Positions 8,722 through 17,681 of a stretch of DNA of 64,000 nt are shown piece after piece. Origin of the DNA: Castellaniella sp. (GTDB lineage Bacteria; Pseudomonadota; Gammaproteobacteria; Burkholderiales; Burkholderiaceae_B). Location: assembly GCF_034675845.1 (NCBI RefSeq), contig NZ_JAUCCU010000001.1:682001-746000 (forward strand). Direction: 5' to 3'. The first letter of the stretch is position 1. Each line of letters opens with the position of its first letter. The position numbers and the translations under genes were made by a program. A model generated the notes under the pieces. That model saw nothing but the letters and a program-made list of their open reading frames with translations, was not told the DNA's origin and ran no database searches.

Positions 8722-9707
8722 GGTGTCTCCTTGTTGGCGGCACGGCTATCCGGTTGTCGCTGCCTGAAAAGTCTTGCCAGCATGGTGCATGCGCCCCACA
8801 GGCCACCTTGCATGTACAGACTGACCGCCATCAGCAGCAAACCAAAAATCATCAACCAGCGCGGCCACAGATGAGACAGCCAATCCGACAAAATCACATA
8901 AAAAGCAGCACCGAGCACCGATGCAAACAAGCTGCCTGTACCCCCCAGCACCGTCACCAGCAAAATGGATTCGCTCATGTGGTAGTTAATGCTGGTCAGG
9001 GGGGCAATGCCTGTCATCATGGCGTAAATGGCCCCACCCAGCGCGGTGACCGCGCCAGACAGCATGAAGGCCACCATCTTGAAATGAATAATGTCATACC
9101 CCAAGGCAGCCGTACGATCCGGGTTGTCGCGCATGGCCAGCAAAGTACGGCCAAAGATGGAATCCACCACACGCTGCACGGCCCAGAACACGACAACGAA
9201 AATCACCGCCACAAAGGAATAAAACTGCCAGGATGTCTGGTTGGGAAACAAGGTATAGCCAAACACGGAAAAAGCCGGCATGGGGATATCCAGCAAACCG
9301 TTATCGCCCCCCGTGACTTCCGGGATGGAAAAAGCCAAAAAATAAAACATCTGCGCCAAGGCAAGCGTCAACATGACGAAATAAATGCCCTTTTGACGTA
9401 TCGCCAGCCAGCCCACCATACCGGCCACGATCACACCAACAACCATGGACAGGATCAGCACCAGCGGCATGGGCAGGCCTGTCGTGGTCAACAGTATCCC
9501 CAGGGTATAACTGCCCATTCCAAAGAATATCCCCTGGCCGAACGACAGCAGCCCCGCATAGCCCAGCAGCAGATTGCAGCCCAAAGCTGCCAGGGCAAAG
9601 ACCAGCACTTCGGTCGCCAGAGAGCCGGACGACAACACCAATGGCAACACCAGCACCGTCACAAGGGCCAGAATCACATCGCGTTTATTTCGGATCATGG
9701 TCATCAT
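8718..9707 (-). CDS. livM: Branched-chain amino acid-type ABC permease LivM
   Basis: About 329 residues with roughly 8-10 hydrophobic helices and the permease motif GYDIIHFKMVAFMLSGAVTALGG. A longer frame opens at 9794, but the start at 9707 is preferred. Its ATG overlaps the livH stop as ATGA, and the extra N-terminal residues of the long form are hydrophilic and shadow livH. C-terminal tail is charged (RQRQPDSRAANK). Confidence 0.88.
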   Translation of the reverse strand: MMTMIRNKRDVILALVTVLVLPLVLSSGSLATEVLVFALAALGCNLLLGYAGLLSFGQGIFFGMGSYTLGILLTTTGLPMPLVLILSMVVGVIVAGMVGWLAIRQKGIYFVMLTLALAQMFYFLAFSIPEVTGGDNGLLDIPMPAFSVFGYTLFPNQTSWQFYSFVAVIFVVVFWAVQRVVDSIFGRTLLAMRDNPDRTAALGYDIIHFKMVAFMLSGAVTALGGAIYAMMTGIAPLTSINYHMSESILLVTVLGGTGSLFASVLGAAFYVILSDWLSHLWPRWLMIFGLLLMAVSLYMQGGLWGACTMLARLFRQRQPDSRAANKETP

Positions 9708-10564
9708 TGCGCTCTCCCCATCAAACCATCCGGGCGCAGCAGCAGCACCAGGGCCATGGCCACATAAATCATCAGGCCCGCGCCAGACGGCCAAAGCGTG
9801 CTCATCAGGCTTTGCACAATACCCACCAGCAAGCCACCCAGCAAAGCGCCACTGAAGCTGCCCATGCCACCGACCACGACCACGACAAAGGCAATGGCCA
9901 GGGCTTCGATCCCCATATAAGGCTCCACCCCCCTCAGCGGCGCAGCCAGCACCCCGGCCAAGCCAGCCGTCACGGCCCCCAGGGCAAAGGTCAAGCCGAA
10001 TATCCGATAGACATTGATGCGCAGCAGCGTCACCATTTCCGGCTGTTCACTGCCAGCACGGATAATGCTGCCCAAGCGGGTGCGTTCCAAGAGCAGCCAC
10101 AGGGCAAACGCCAGCAAGGCTGAAAATGCAATGACAAACAGACGATATTGGGGATAGATGAAATCCCCCCAGATGACCACGCCAGACAGCCCCGCAGGCG
10201 GCGAGACATTCACCCCGACAGGCCCCCAATACGAGATGATGAGTTCCTGAATGACCCAGGCCAGACCCAAGGTGAACAGGATATGGAACTCGTGCGGCAA
10301 GTCATACATCTTGCGCAAGAGCAAGCGTTCGATCACCCAGGCACAGAAACCGACGATGACCGGCCCCAGGACCAGGACCAACCAGAAACTGATGCCTGAT
10401 TGCACCAAGGCATAACAAACATAGGCACCCAGAAGATAAAAGGCGCCATGGGCAAAATTCACAAATCTCAATAAGCCGAATATGATCGACAAACCGACTG
10501 CCAGCAGGAAGTAAAGCATTCCTATGCCGACCCCGTTGATCACCTGGAGGAGGTATAGACTCAC
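9704..10564 (-). CDS. livH: Branched-chain amino acid-type ABC permease LivH
   Basis: 286 residues, hydrophobic throughout. Typical LivH features are the N-terminal GVGIGMLYFLLAVGLSIIFG and FVNFAHGAFYLLGAY, then RIFGLTFALGAVTAGLAGVL. Overlaps livM by 4 bases. A strong hairpin lies between this gene and the upstream substrate-binding protein gene, which likely sets a higher dose of the binding protein. Confidence 0.9.
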   Translation of the reverse strand: MSLYLLQVINGVGIGMLYFLLAVGLSIIFGLLRFVNFAHGAFYLLGAYVCYALVQSGISFWLVLVLGPVIVGFCAWVIERLLLRKMYDLPHEFHILFTLGLAWVIQELIISYWGPVGVNVSPPAGLSGVVIWGDFIYPQYRLFVIAFSALLAFALWLLLERTRLGSIIRAGSEQPEMVTLLRINVYRIFGLTFALGAVTAGLAGVLAAPLRGVEPYMGIEALAIAFVVVVVGGMGSFSGALLGGLLVGIVQSLMSTLWPSGAGLMIYVAMALVLLLRPDGLMGRAQ

Positions 10565-10589
10565 GACAGTAGTTTCCTGAAAAAGAGTG

Positions 10590-10614
10590 CCTCGGCTGCA
10601 GAAAACAGCCGAGG
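10590..10614 (-). terminator. Intercistronic hairpin between livK and livH
   Basis: Perfect 9-bp stem CCTCGGCTG (10590-10598) / CAGCCGAGG (10606-10614). On the minus strand it is followed by CACTCTTTTT. It lies inside the transporter operon, so it is best read as a partial terminator or mRNA-stabilising stem that favours livK over livHMGF. Confidence 0.7.
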
Positions 10615-10656
10615 AAACAACGACACTTTTTTAATGCCGCCAGAAACTAGCCACGA

Positions 10657-11859
10657 TCAGGCAGGCATCTTGCAGCCTGCTTGCTCTGGACTCAGGAACG
10701 ATTGCCCGCCATGAACAATATCGCAATAGTCATCTGAATCAGCCATGGCCGATTTGGCTTTTCCTTTCAGGAGATAGTAATTTTTGATCACTTGGTGATC
10801 TTCCTTGCGGATTACCTCGGTGCCGGTCAAGCCGTCGTAACTGGTTCCCTCCATGGCGGCGATCACCGCAGCAGGATCTGCCGATCCCGCCTTGACAATG
10901 CCATCCGCCATCATCTTGCACATGATGTAGGCACCTGCCAGGCTGTAGTTCGGATTGATATTGAATTTTTCCTTGGTCTGCTGGACAAATATCTTGTTCA
11001 GCGGGGAATCAATCTGATGCCAATACTGCACCCCAAAGTAAACGCCTTCGCACAGATCGGCCCCCAGGGTCTCGAATTGCTCCAGGCCCGATGCCCAGGC
11101 CATCAAGATCGTGGTGTTGGTTTTCATACCAAAGCTGACTGCCTGGCGCAAAGCTTCCGAGCTTTGTGAACCGAAATTCAACAAGACCAGAACATCCGGC
11201 TTGCTGGCCATGGCATTGGTCAGATAACCACTGAACTCGCGCTCATCCAGCGAGTGATAGCTATTGCCGACCAGTTCCAGGTTATTTTCTTTCAGAATAT
11301 CTTTGGTCGCCGACAGCAGGCCTTCGCCAAACACATATTTCGGCGTGATGGTGTACCAGCGCTTGGCATTGGGCAGCATCTTGATCAGAGGGCCAATGGT
11401 TTCCCGAACAGCGCCGTACGTTGGCACGGACCAGCGGAATGTGGCCCGGTTGCAATCTACCCCGGTGATTTCATCTGCCCCGGCTGTCGTCACAAAAACC
11501 CCGCCCAGCTTGTCCAGCTCTTTGCCTGCAGCCAAGGCTTCAGAAGATAAAATCCCGCCCCCGAAGAACCGGGCCTTATCCTGTTCGAACAGATCCTGAA
11601 CCTGGCGTACAGCAGTGGCAGGCTTGCCCTGAGTATCCAGCACCTTAAAGGCTGTTGGCCGCCCGATCAGTGTTTTGTAATGATCGAAAAAGAGTTCAGC
11701 CCCCATCGCAGCGAACTTGCCGTTGGCGGCAAAAGGGCCAGACATCGGATTGGGAATGCCAAACAAAATCTGGGGTTCTGCCGCAAAGGCGGATTTCAAG
11801 GACAGCGGCGTCGCCAGCAAGGCAAGACCACCTATTTTGAGAAGATCACGTCTGTTCAT
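10657..11859 (-). CDS. livK: Branched-chain amino acid-type ABC transporter, periplasmic substrate-binding protein
   Basis: 400 residues with a signal sequence MNRRDLLKIGGLALLATPLS ending near AFAA; the RRDLLK start resembles a Tat signal but also fits Sec. The mature protein is a type-1 periplasmic binding fold (Peripla_BP_6) beginning PQILFGIPNPMSGPFAANGK. First gene of the operon livK-livH-livM-livG-livF-M20-M81. Ligand is not deducible by eye; the downstream amidohydrolases suggest an amide or ureido compound. Confidence 0.9.
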   Translation of the reverse strand: MNRRDLLKIGGLALLATPLSLKSAFAAEPQILFGIPNPMSGPFAANGKFAAMGAELFFDHYKTLIGRPTAFKVLDTQGKPATAVRQVQDLFEQDKARFFGGGILSSEALAAGKELDKLGGVFVTTAGADEITGVDCNRATFRWSVPTYGAVRETIGPLIKMLPNAKRWYTITPKYVFGEGLLSATKDILKENNLELVGNSYHSLDEREFSGYLTNAMASKPDVLVLLNFGSQSSEALRQAVSFGMKTNTTILMAWASGLEQFETLGADLCEGVYFGVQYWHQIDSPLNKIFVQQTKEKFNINPNYSLAGAYIMCKMMADGIVKAGSADPAAVIAAMEGTSYDGLTGTEVIRKEDHQVIKNYYLLKGKAKSAMADSDDYCDIVHGGQSFLSPEQAGCKMPA

Positions 11860-12027
11860 ATTGTCTCCGTATCTTTTATATTGAGCGTGTCAAGAATGCC
11901 GCCCATTAATGAACATGCCATGCCTATGCGCGAGGGCGCGCTAGGCTGATGACAAGATGGGAGGGGCGGCCCCCCCGTTCAGCCTCAAGCAAAAAATGTG
12001 GATCACAGCCTCACCCCGATTCACGGA

Positions 12028-13359
12028 TCAATCCACGGTTGCCAGCACCGTTGCCAGCGTGCCGAAAAGCTGGGCAATCTGGTCTTCGGTAATGATCAGC
12101 GGTGGCGAAACCGCAATGGTGTCGCCGGTGTAGCGCACCAACACCCCTTGATCAAAGCATTTTGAAAAGACCTCGGCGGCGCGGGCGCCCGGCGCACCAG
12201 GACGCGGCGCCATCTCGATCCCGGCCACCAACCCCAGGTTGCGGATATCGATCACGTGGGGGCTGCCCTTGAGGGCATGGGCGGCGGCCTCGAAGGGCGC
12301 AGCAAGACCTGCTGCGCGCTGGAACAGGCCTTCATCACGATAAATACCCAGGGTGGCTCGGACCGCAGCAGTCGCCAGCGGGTGTGCCGAATAGGTATAG
12401 CCATGGAAGAATTCGATGCCGGCTGCGCTGGCATCAATAATCGTGTCGTGTACAGAACGACGCACCGCCACGGCACCGGCTGGCACGGCGGCATTGCTGA
12501 TGCCCTTGGCCATGGTGATGAGATCAGGCGTCACGCCGAAGAACTCGCTGGCGGTGGCGGCACCCAGGCGGCCAAATCCAGTGATCACTTCGTCGAAAAT
12601 CAACAAGATGCCGTGTTTTTCTGTGATGGCCCGCAATCTTTCAAGATAGCCCTTGGGCGGCAGCAAGACACCGGTGGAGCCCGCCAGGGGTTCGACGATC
12701 ACGGCGGCAATGGTAGAGGCATCGTGCAAGGCGATGATGCTTTCCAGGGCATTGGCGAAATGTTCGCCGCCCCAGGCGGGCTGGCCGTGCGACCAGGCGT
12801 TGTGGGCCAGGTCATGCGTATGCGGCAGGTGATCCACGCCTGGCAGCAACACCCCTGAAAACGCCTTGCGATTGGGCGAGATCCCCCCAACCGATATCCC
12901 GCCAAAGCCCACGCCGTGATAGCCGCGCTCGCGGCCGATCAAACGGGTGCGCTGGCCTTCGCCCCGGGCGCGATGGTAGGCCACGGCGATCTTCAGTGCG
13001 GTATCGACGGATTCGGAACCGGAATTGGTGAAGAACACCCGATCCAGCCCCTGCGGCATCATGGCGGCAACATCCGACGCCGCCAGGAACGAGTCCTCGT
13101 GGCCGATCTGGAAGCTGGGGGCATAATCCAGACTGGCTGCCTGGCGGCTGATGGCATCCACAATAGCCTGACGCCCATGGCCAGCGTTGACACACCACAG
13201 CCCCGAGGTGCCATCCAGCACCTGATGGCTATCGCCGGCGGTGTAGTACATGCCCTTGGCCGCCGTCAGCATACGAGGATGCGCCTTGAATTGGCGGTTG
13301 GCAGTAAACGGCATCCACAAATTGGACATGTCTGGGGATTTTTTCACTTCAGTTTGCAT
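12028..13359 (-). CDS. Class III aminotransferase, omega-amino acid (beta-alanine):pyruvate type
   Basis: 443 residues. PLP-binding lysine K285 lies in ITMAKGISNA and the PLP-pyridine aspartate D256 in IFDEVITGFGR. The start SNLWMPFTANRQFKAHPRM matches omega-amino acid:pyruvate aminotransferases, which convert beta-alanine + pyruvate to malonate semialdehyde + alanine. The divergent MocR regulator (13518) is the type usually controlling such aminotransferases, and the semialdehyde dehydrogenase at 16004 would take the product. The following 168 bases (11860-12027) hold only the downstream livK promoter region. Confidence 0.9.
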   Translation of the reverse strand: MQTEVKKSPDMSNLWMPFTANRQFKAHPRMLTAAKGMYYTAGDSHQVLDGTSGLWCVNAGHGRQAIVDAISRQAASLDYAPSFQIGHEDSFLAASDVAAMMPQGLDRVFFTNSGSESVDTALKIAVAYHRARGEGQRTRLIGRERGYHGVGFGGISVGGISPNRKAFSGVLLPGVDHLPHTHDLAHNAWSHGQPAWGGEHFANALESIIALHDASTIAAVIVEPLAGSTGVLLPPKGYLERLRAITEKHGILLIFDEVITGFGRLGAATASEFFGVTPDLITMAKGISNAAVPAGAVAVRRSVHDTIIDASAAGIEFFHGYTYSAHPLATAAVRATLGIYRDEGLFQRAAGLAAPFEAAAHALKGSPHVIDIRNLGLVAGIEMAPRPGAPGARAAEVFSKCFDQGVLVRYTGDTIAVSPPLIITEDQIAQLFGTLATVLATVD

Positions 13360-13517
13360 AACAGCCTCTCAATGCAGGGTTTCGGAGACCAAAAATCAGT
13401 GAATCCATTCTGGTCTGGCAGACAGGCGAAAACCATACACGGTGACAGAATCCTCAGATAACTGTACAGTCAGAACCGAGACAACTGTATTGATTGATAA
13501 CGATCAGGCCAGCAATC

Positions 13518-14981
13518 ATGATTTTTTTCATCCCGGATCGCCGACGCAAGGAAACGCCCTCCCTGGTGGATCAAACCGTCGCAGCACTGGAACACGCCAT
13601 CCAACAAAAGACCCTGCGCCCCGGCATGGTCCTGCCTTCAATTCGCCAGTTTTCCCGGGATCACGGACTCAGCACCTTCACAGTCACGAACGCCTATAAC
13701 CGCCTGGTCGCACGCGGCCTGGTGCAATCCCAGCCGGGGGCAAACTTCCGGGTCAGCCGCCAAAAACCCGTGCTGCAGTCCAGCGTTCCTCAGTGGGTCA
13801 TGCCGCGTATTGGCTCGTCCTGGCTGCTGGCCGACGTCTTCGCCGATCACTCGATTTCGATCAAGGCAGGGTGCGGGTGGCTGCCGCCCGACTGGCACGA
13901 CGAAGCCGGGCTGCCACCCGCATTGCGCCAGATCAGCCGGGCCCCCGTCAGTCAGGTATCGTCCTATGGTCATCCGCTGGGGTATCACCCGCTGCGCGAA
14001 CTCATTACCCAGCGCCTGCAAGACCATGGCCTGGATGTGGAACCCAATCAGATCCTGCTGACGCACGGGGCTACCCAGGCGCTGGACATCGCGGTACGCA
14101 CCATTCTGCGTCCAGGCGACCACGTCGCCGTCGAATCCCCCTGCTATGCCAATCTGTTGCAGATTCTGGCCCTCAGCCAGATCGTCGTCCATGCCGTGCC
14201 CCGCACCCGCGAAGGCATTTGCGAACAAACTCTGGAAGACCTGGCGGCACAGCATCCGATCCGCGCCATGTTTGTCACCACCGTGCTGCAAAATCCCACG
14301 GGCGCCAGTTTTTCCATGGCAGGCGCTTTCCGCTTGCTGCAACTGGCGGAACGCCATGACTTTCTGGTCGTCGAAGACGATGTATCGCGCGATCTGCTGC
14401 CCGAGCCCGCCCCGCTGTTGGCCGCTTTGGCAGGCACCAGCCGGGTGATTCATATTTCGGGTTTTTCCAAAAACGTCATGCCATCCACCCGGGTCGGCTA
14501 TCTGACCTGCGCCAAGCCCTTGGTCGAACAATGCACGCACACTAAAATGTCGCTGGGGCTGACCTCAGCCGAACTCATGGAGCGCGCGGTATTTCAAGTC
14601 TTGCGCGATGGCCGACACAGCACCTATATGCGCAGTATCCGCGAACGTCTGCATCGGGCCCATGACCAAGTCGCCACCATGATGCAAACGCATGCGTTCG
14701 ATATCTGGACAGAGCCTGGGGCCGGGCTGTTTCTGTGGGCCAGGCCGCCCTATCCCTTGTCCCGGGACAGCATGATCAGCCTGGCTGCCCGCGCCCTGCA
14801 GGCCGGCATCTGGCTGGCGCCCGGCAGCTACTTCGACCCCGAAGGCCAGGAAGCAGGCTGGTTCCGCTTTAATGTCGCTTATAGTGCAAACCCGCGACTA
14901 TGGCAGTTCTTTCAGGAAGAACGGGAACGCGCGGAATCCGCCCCACCATCGAACCCATCGGCAAAGACTTCCAGCAGATAA
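13518..14981 (+). CDS. MocR-type transcriptional regulator (GntR HTH + aminotransferase-like domain)
   Basis: About 487 residues from ATG 13518. An upstream TTG at 13494 is possible but less likely. The N-terminal winged helix (VDQTVAALEHAIQQKTLRPG, PSIRQFSRDHGLSTFTVTNAY) is followed by a type-I aminotransferase fold. That fold includes HGATQALD, ENPTG-like LQNPTGASF and the PLP-lysine region HISGFSKNVMPSTRVGY. MocR proteins sense PLP-bound amino compounds. Divergent from the class III aminotransferase, which it probably regulates. Its last 70 bases overlap the convergent LysR gene. Confidence 0.9.
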   Translation: MIFFIPDRRRKETPSLVDQTVAALEHAIQQKTLRPGMVLPSIRQFSRDHGLSTFTVTNAYNRLVARGLVQSQPGANFRVSRQKPVLQSSVPQWVMPRIGSSWLLADVFADHSISIKAGCGWLPPDWHDEAGLPPALRQISRAPVSQVSSYGHPLGYHPLRELITQRLQDHGLDVEPNQILLTHGATQALDIAVRTILRPGDHVAVESPCYANLLQILALSQIVVHAVPRTREGICEQTLEDLAAQHPIRAMFVTTVLQNPTGASFSMAGAFRLLQLAERHDFLVVEDDVSRDLLPEPAPLLAALAGTSRVIHISGFSKNVMPSTRVGYLTCAKPLVEQCTHTKMSLGLTSAELMERAVFQVLRDGRHSTYMRSIRERLHRAHDQVATMMQTHAFDIWTEPGAGLFLWARPPYPLSRDSMISLAARALQAGIWLAPGSYFDPEGQEAGWFRFNVAYSANPRLWQFFQEERERAESAPPSNPSAKTSSR

Positions 14982-15880
14982 TCCAGCAACACCCGGACAT
15001 TGCGCGGCGTGCGGGCCGAATAAGGTCGCAGGGCAAAAATCGTGCGGCCAAACGTATTGACTGCCTGCCAATCGGGCAGGATTTCCTGCAATTTCCCTTC
15101 CCGAACCGCCTGCTGCGCCGAAAAATCCGGCAAAACGGCAATGCCCAAGCCAGCGCACGCCATATCGCGCAGCACCTCGCTGTTATTGGCCACAAAACAA
15201 GGCTGAACAGGCACCGTGACGGGTTTTTCCACCGATGATGACCGGGTCGGCTTAAATACCCAATTGGTCACCCCTTGCTGGCGGGGATAATGCAAATGAT
15301 GATGCCCCTTGAGCTGCCAAGGGTCCTGGGGCGTCCCCTGCCTGGCCAGATAGGCAGGGCTGGCCAACAACAGTGTGCGGGTGCTGCACAACGCCCGTGC
15401 CACATAAATATCCGGCGGCACTTCGATATGGCGCAAGGCCAGATCGAAGCCTTCGGAGGTCAGGGACACCAGGCTATCGCGCATGTCCAATTCCAGGCGA
15501 ATCCGGGGATAGCGCCGCATGAATTCCGGCAGGCACGCCACCAACTGCTGACGCGCAAACGCCACTGGCGCCGTCACCCGCAACAAACCCGCCGGCACCG
15601 TGGATAAATCCTGGACCTCGGCAAAGCTACGGGCAATCTGTAAGTAGGCATCCCGCGTGTCGTCCACCAGTTGGCGGCCCGCATCGGTCAGGCGCACCGA
15701 GCGCGTCGTACGCAGAATCAGTGGGACACCTGCCACAGATTCAAGTTCGGCCATCCGTTGGCTCATGGCGGCCTTGCTGACCGCCAGCCGCCGCGCCGCC
15801 GACGTAAAACTGCCTTGTTCCGACAGAACGTTCAACCAGTGAATGTGGGGCCAGAGCCGATCAATGTTTTTGTAATCCAT
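14912..15880 (-). CDS. LysR family transcriptional regulator
   Basis: About 322 residues; in-frame ATGs also exist at 15895 and upstream to 15907, and no clear ribosome-binding site decides between them. Winged HTH: NVLSEQGSFTSAARRLAVSK, AAMSQRMAELE. The effector domain opens with LLRVTAPVAFARQQLV. Divergent from the semialdehyde dehydrogenase gene (16004), its likely target; the shared control region is 15881-16003. The 3' ends of this gene and the MocR gene overlap by 70 bases, tail to tail. Confidence 0.88.
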   Translation of the reverse strand: MDYKNIDRLWPHIHWLNVLSEQGSFTSAARRLAVSKAAMSQRMAELESVAGVPLILRTTRSVRLTDAGRQLVDDTRDAYLQIARSFAEVQDLSTVPAGLLRVTAPVAFARQQLVACLPEFMRRYPRIRLELDMRDSLVSLTSEGFDLALRHIEVPPDIYVARALCSTRTLLLASPAYLARQGTPQDPWQLKGHHHLHYPRQQGVTNWVFKPTRSSSVEKPVTVPVQPCFVANNSEVLRDMACAGLGIAVLPDFSAQQAVREGKLQEILPDWQAVNTFGRTIFALRPYSARTPRNVRVLLDYLLEVFADGFDGGADSARSRSS

Positions 15881-16003
15881 ATGATTATTGTTCATTATTT
15901 TAAACAATGATTCCAGCTTTTTAGGCTATGCAGTCCAGCGGCCCCTTCCTACACTGGTTTGAAAATCGCGTTACCAGCCACCCACCATTCCCTGGAGACT
16001 TCC

Positions 16004-17515
16004 ATGCAGGCTTATACAGATACCGCAGATGTAGTTCATTTCATCAACGGGCAGCGCACCTTGGGGCAAGGGTCAAAAACTCAGGCCATCTTCAATCCAG
16101 CCACCGGTGCAGTCGCCCGGCAACTGCGGCTGGCCTGTGCCGCCGATGTCGAATCCGCCGTCAGTTCCGCCGTCGCGGCATTTCCGGCCTGGGCCAACAC
16201 CCCCGCCCCCCGCCGCGCCCGCGTCATGTTCAAGTTCCTGGAACTGATGAACGCACACTGCGAAGAACTGGCTGCCATCATCACGGCAGAGCACGGCAAG
16301 GTCTTCAGCGACGCCATGGGCGAGCTGGCCCGCGGCATCGATATCATTGAATTCGCCTGCGGCATCCCGCAGTTGCTGAAAGGGGACTACACCGAACAAG
16401 TCGCGACCGGGTTGGATAACTGGACTGTTCGTCAGCCCTTGGGCGTCGTGGCAGGCATCACGCCGTTCAACTTTCCGGCCATGGTGCCGTGCTGGATGTT
16501 TCCGCTGGCCCTGGCCTCGGGCAACTGTTTCATTCTCAAACCCAGCGAACGCGATCCTTCAGTCTCGCTGCGGATCGCCGATCTGTTGCGCGAAGCTGGC
16601 CTGCCCGACGGCGTCTTCACCGTGCTTCAGGGCGACAAGAACACGGTGGATGCCTTGCTGACCCACCCTGACGTACAGGCCATCAGCTTTGTCGGCTCTA
16701 CCCCGATCGCCCGGTCCATCTACGAGCGCGGCGCACACCACGGGAAACGCGTTCAGGCCCTGGGCGGCGCCAAGAACCACATGGTGGTCATGCCCGACGC
16801 CGACATGAATCAGGCGGTCGATGCGCTGATCGGCTCGGCTTACGGGGCCGCTGGCGAACGCTGCATGGCGGTTTCCGTCGCAGTCCTGGTGGGCGATGCC
16901 GCCGACCGCATCGTCCCGATTCTGGCAGAACGCGCGCGCACCTTGAAGGTTTCGCACGGCATGGACCCTCAGGCCGAAATGGGCCCGGTCATCACCCAAG
17001 AGGCCGTCCAGCGCATCACCAATTATCTGGAGATCGGCGTCAACGAAGGGGCAACCCTGGTGCAGGATGGCCGCCAACTGAAGGTTCCCGGCCACGAAGC
17101 AGGCTTTTTTATCGGCGGCTGCCTGTTTGACCATGTCACGCCCGACATGCGCATCTACCAAGAGGAAATCTTCGGACCTGTCCTGGCCTGCGTGCGCGCA
17201 CCCGATATCGAATCCGCGATCCAGATCATCAACACCCACAGCTTCGGCAATGGCGTGGCCTGCTTTACGCGCGATGGACACGCTGCCCGCGAATTCGCCC
17301 GCCGCATCCAGGTCGGCATGGTGGGCATTAATGTCCCCATCCCTGTACCCATGGCCTGGCACGGCTTTGGCGGCTGGAAAAACAGCTTGTTCGGCGATAT
17401 GAACGTCTACGGCGAGGAAGGCGTGCGCTTTTACACGCGCCAGAAATCTGTCATGCAACGCTGGCCCGACAGCGAAGCCAAGGGTGCGGAATTCGCCTTC
17501 CCCACGCACGGCTGA
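16004..17515 (+). CDS. mmsA: CoA-acylating (methyl)malonate-semialdehyde dehydrogenase
   Basis: 503 residues from ATG 16004, chosen because GGAG lies about 8 nt upstream; a longer frame from 15959 lacks this. The catalytic cysteine C287 is in GAAGERCMAV, the NAD-binding region is FVGSTPIARSIY, and ITPFNFPAM is typical of MmsA. MmsA converts malonate or methylmalonate semialdehyde plus CoA to acetyl-CoA or propionyl-CoA, CO2 and NADH. Together with the beta-alanine-type aminotransferase it would complete beta-alanine catabolism; the divergent LysR is the probable regulator. Confidence 0.93.
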   Translation: MQAYTDTADVVHFINGQRTLGQGSKTQAIFNPATGAVARQLRLACAADVESAVSSAVAAFPAWANTPAPRRARVMFKFLELMNAHCEELAAIITAEHGKVFSDAMGELARGIDIIEFACGIPQLLKGDYTEQVATGLDNWTVRQPLGVVAGITPFNFPAMVPCWMFPLALASGNCFILKPSERDPSVSLRIADLLREAGLPDGVFTVLQGDKNTVDALLTHPDVQAISFVGSTPIARSIYERGAHHGKRVQALGGAKNHMVVMPDADMNQAVDALIGSAYGAAGERCMAVSVAVLVGDAADRIVPILAERARTLKVSHGMDPQAEMGPVITQEAVQRITNYLEIGVNEGATLVQDGRQLKVPGHEAGFFIGGCLFDHVTPDMRIYQEEIFGPVLACVRAPDIESAIQIINTHSFGNGVACFTRDGHAAREFARRIQVGMVGINVPIPVPMAWHGFGGWKNSLFGDMNVYGEEGVRFYTRQKSVMQRWPDSEAKGAEFAFPTHG

Positions 17516-17553
17516 GCCACAAAACCGATTGCCAGGTCGCTGAATCCCGGCAT

Positions 17554-17608
17554 GGGCGGCCCCTTCGAGCCGCCCGCTTTGAAGAACCACCGTAAAGGCG
17601 GTTCTTTT
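17554..17608 (+). terminator. Terminator hairpins after mmsA
   Basis: Two stems in tandem. GGGCGGC (17554-17560) / GCCGCCC (17569-17575) is perfect. A second stem, AAGAACC with GGTTCTT (17582-17608, one internal mismatch), is followed by TTT. Placement right after the mmsA stop supports termination. Confidence 0.7.
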
Positions 17609-17681
17609 CATGCCCGGCGGCCCAGCTTCGTCCTTATTTGAAGTAAGGTGATGAACTCTTTCCCACCTCCCGCCTGCATCC

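Noticed and set aside
9708..9794. Extended N-terminus of livM
   Set aside because: The extra residues overlap livH in another frame; the ATGA overlap at 9707 gives a normal LivM start.
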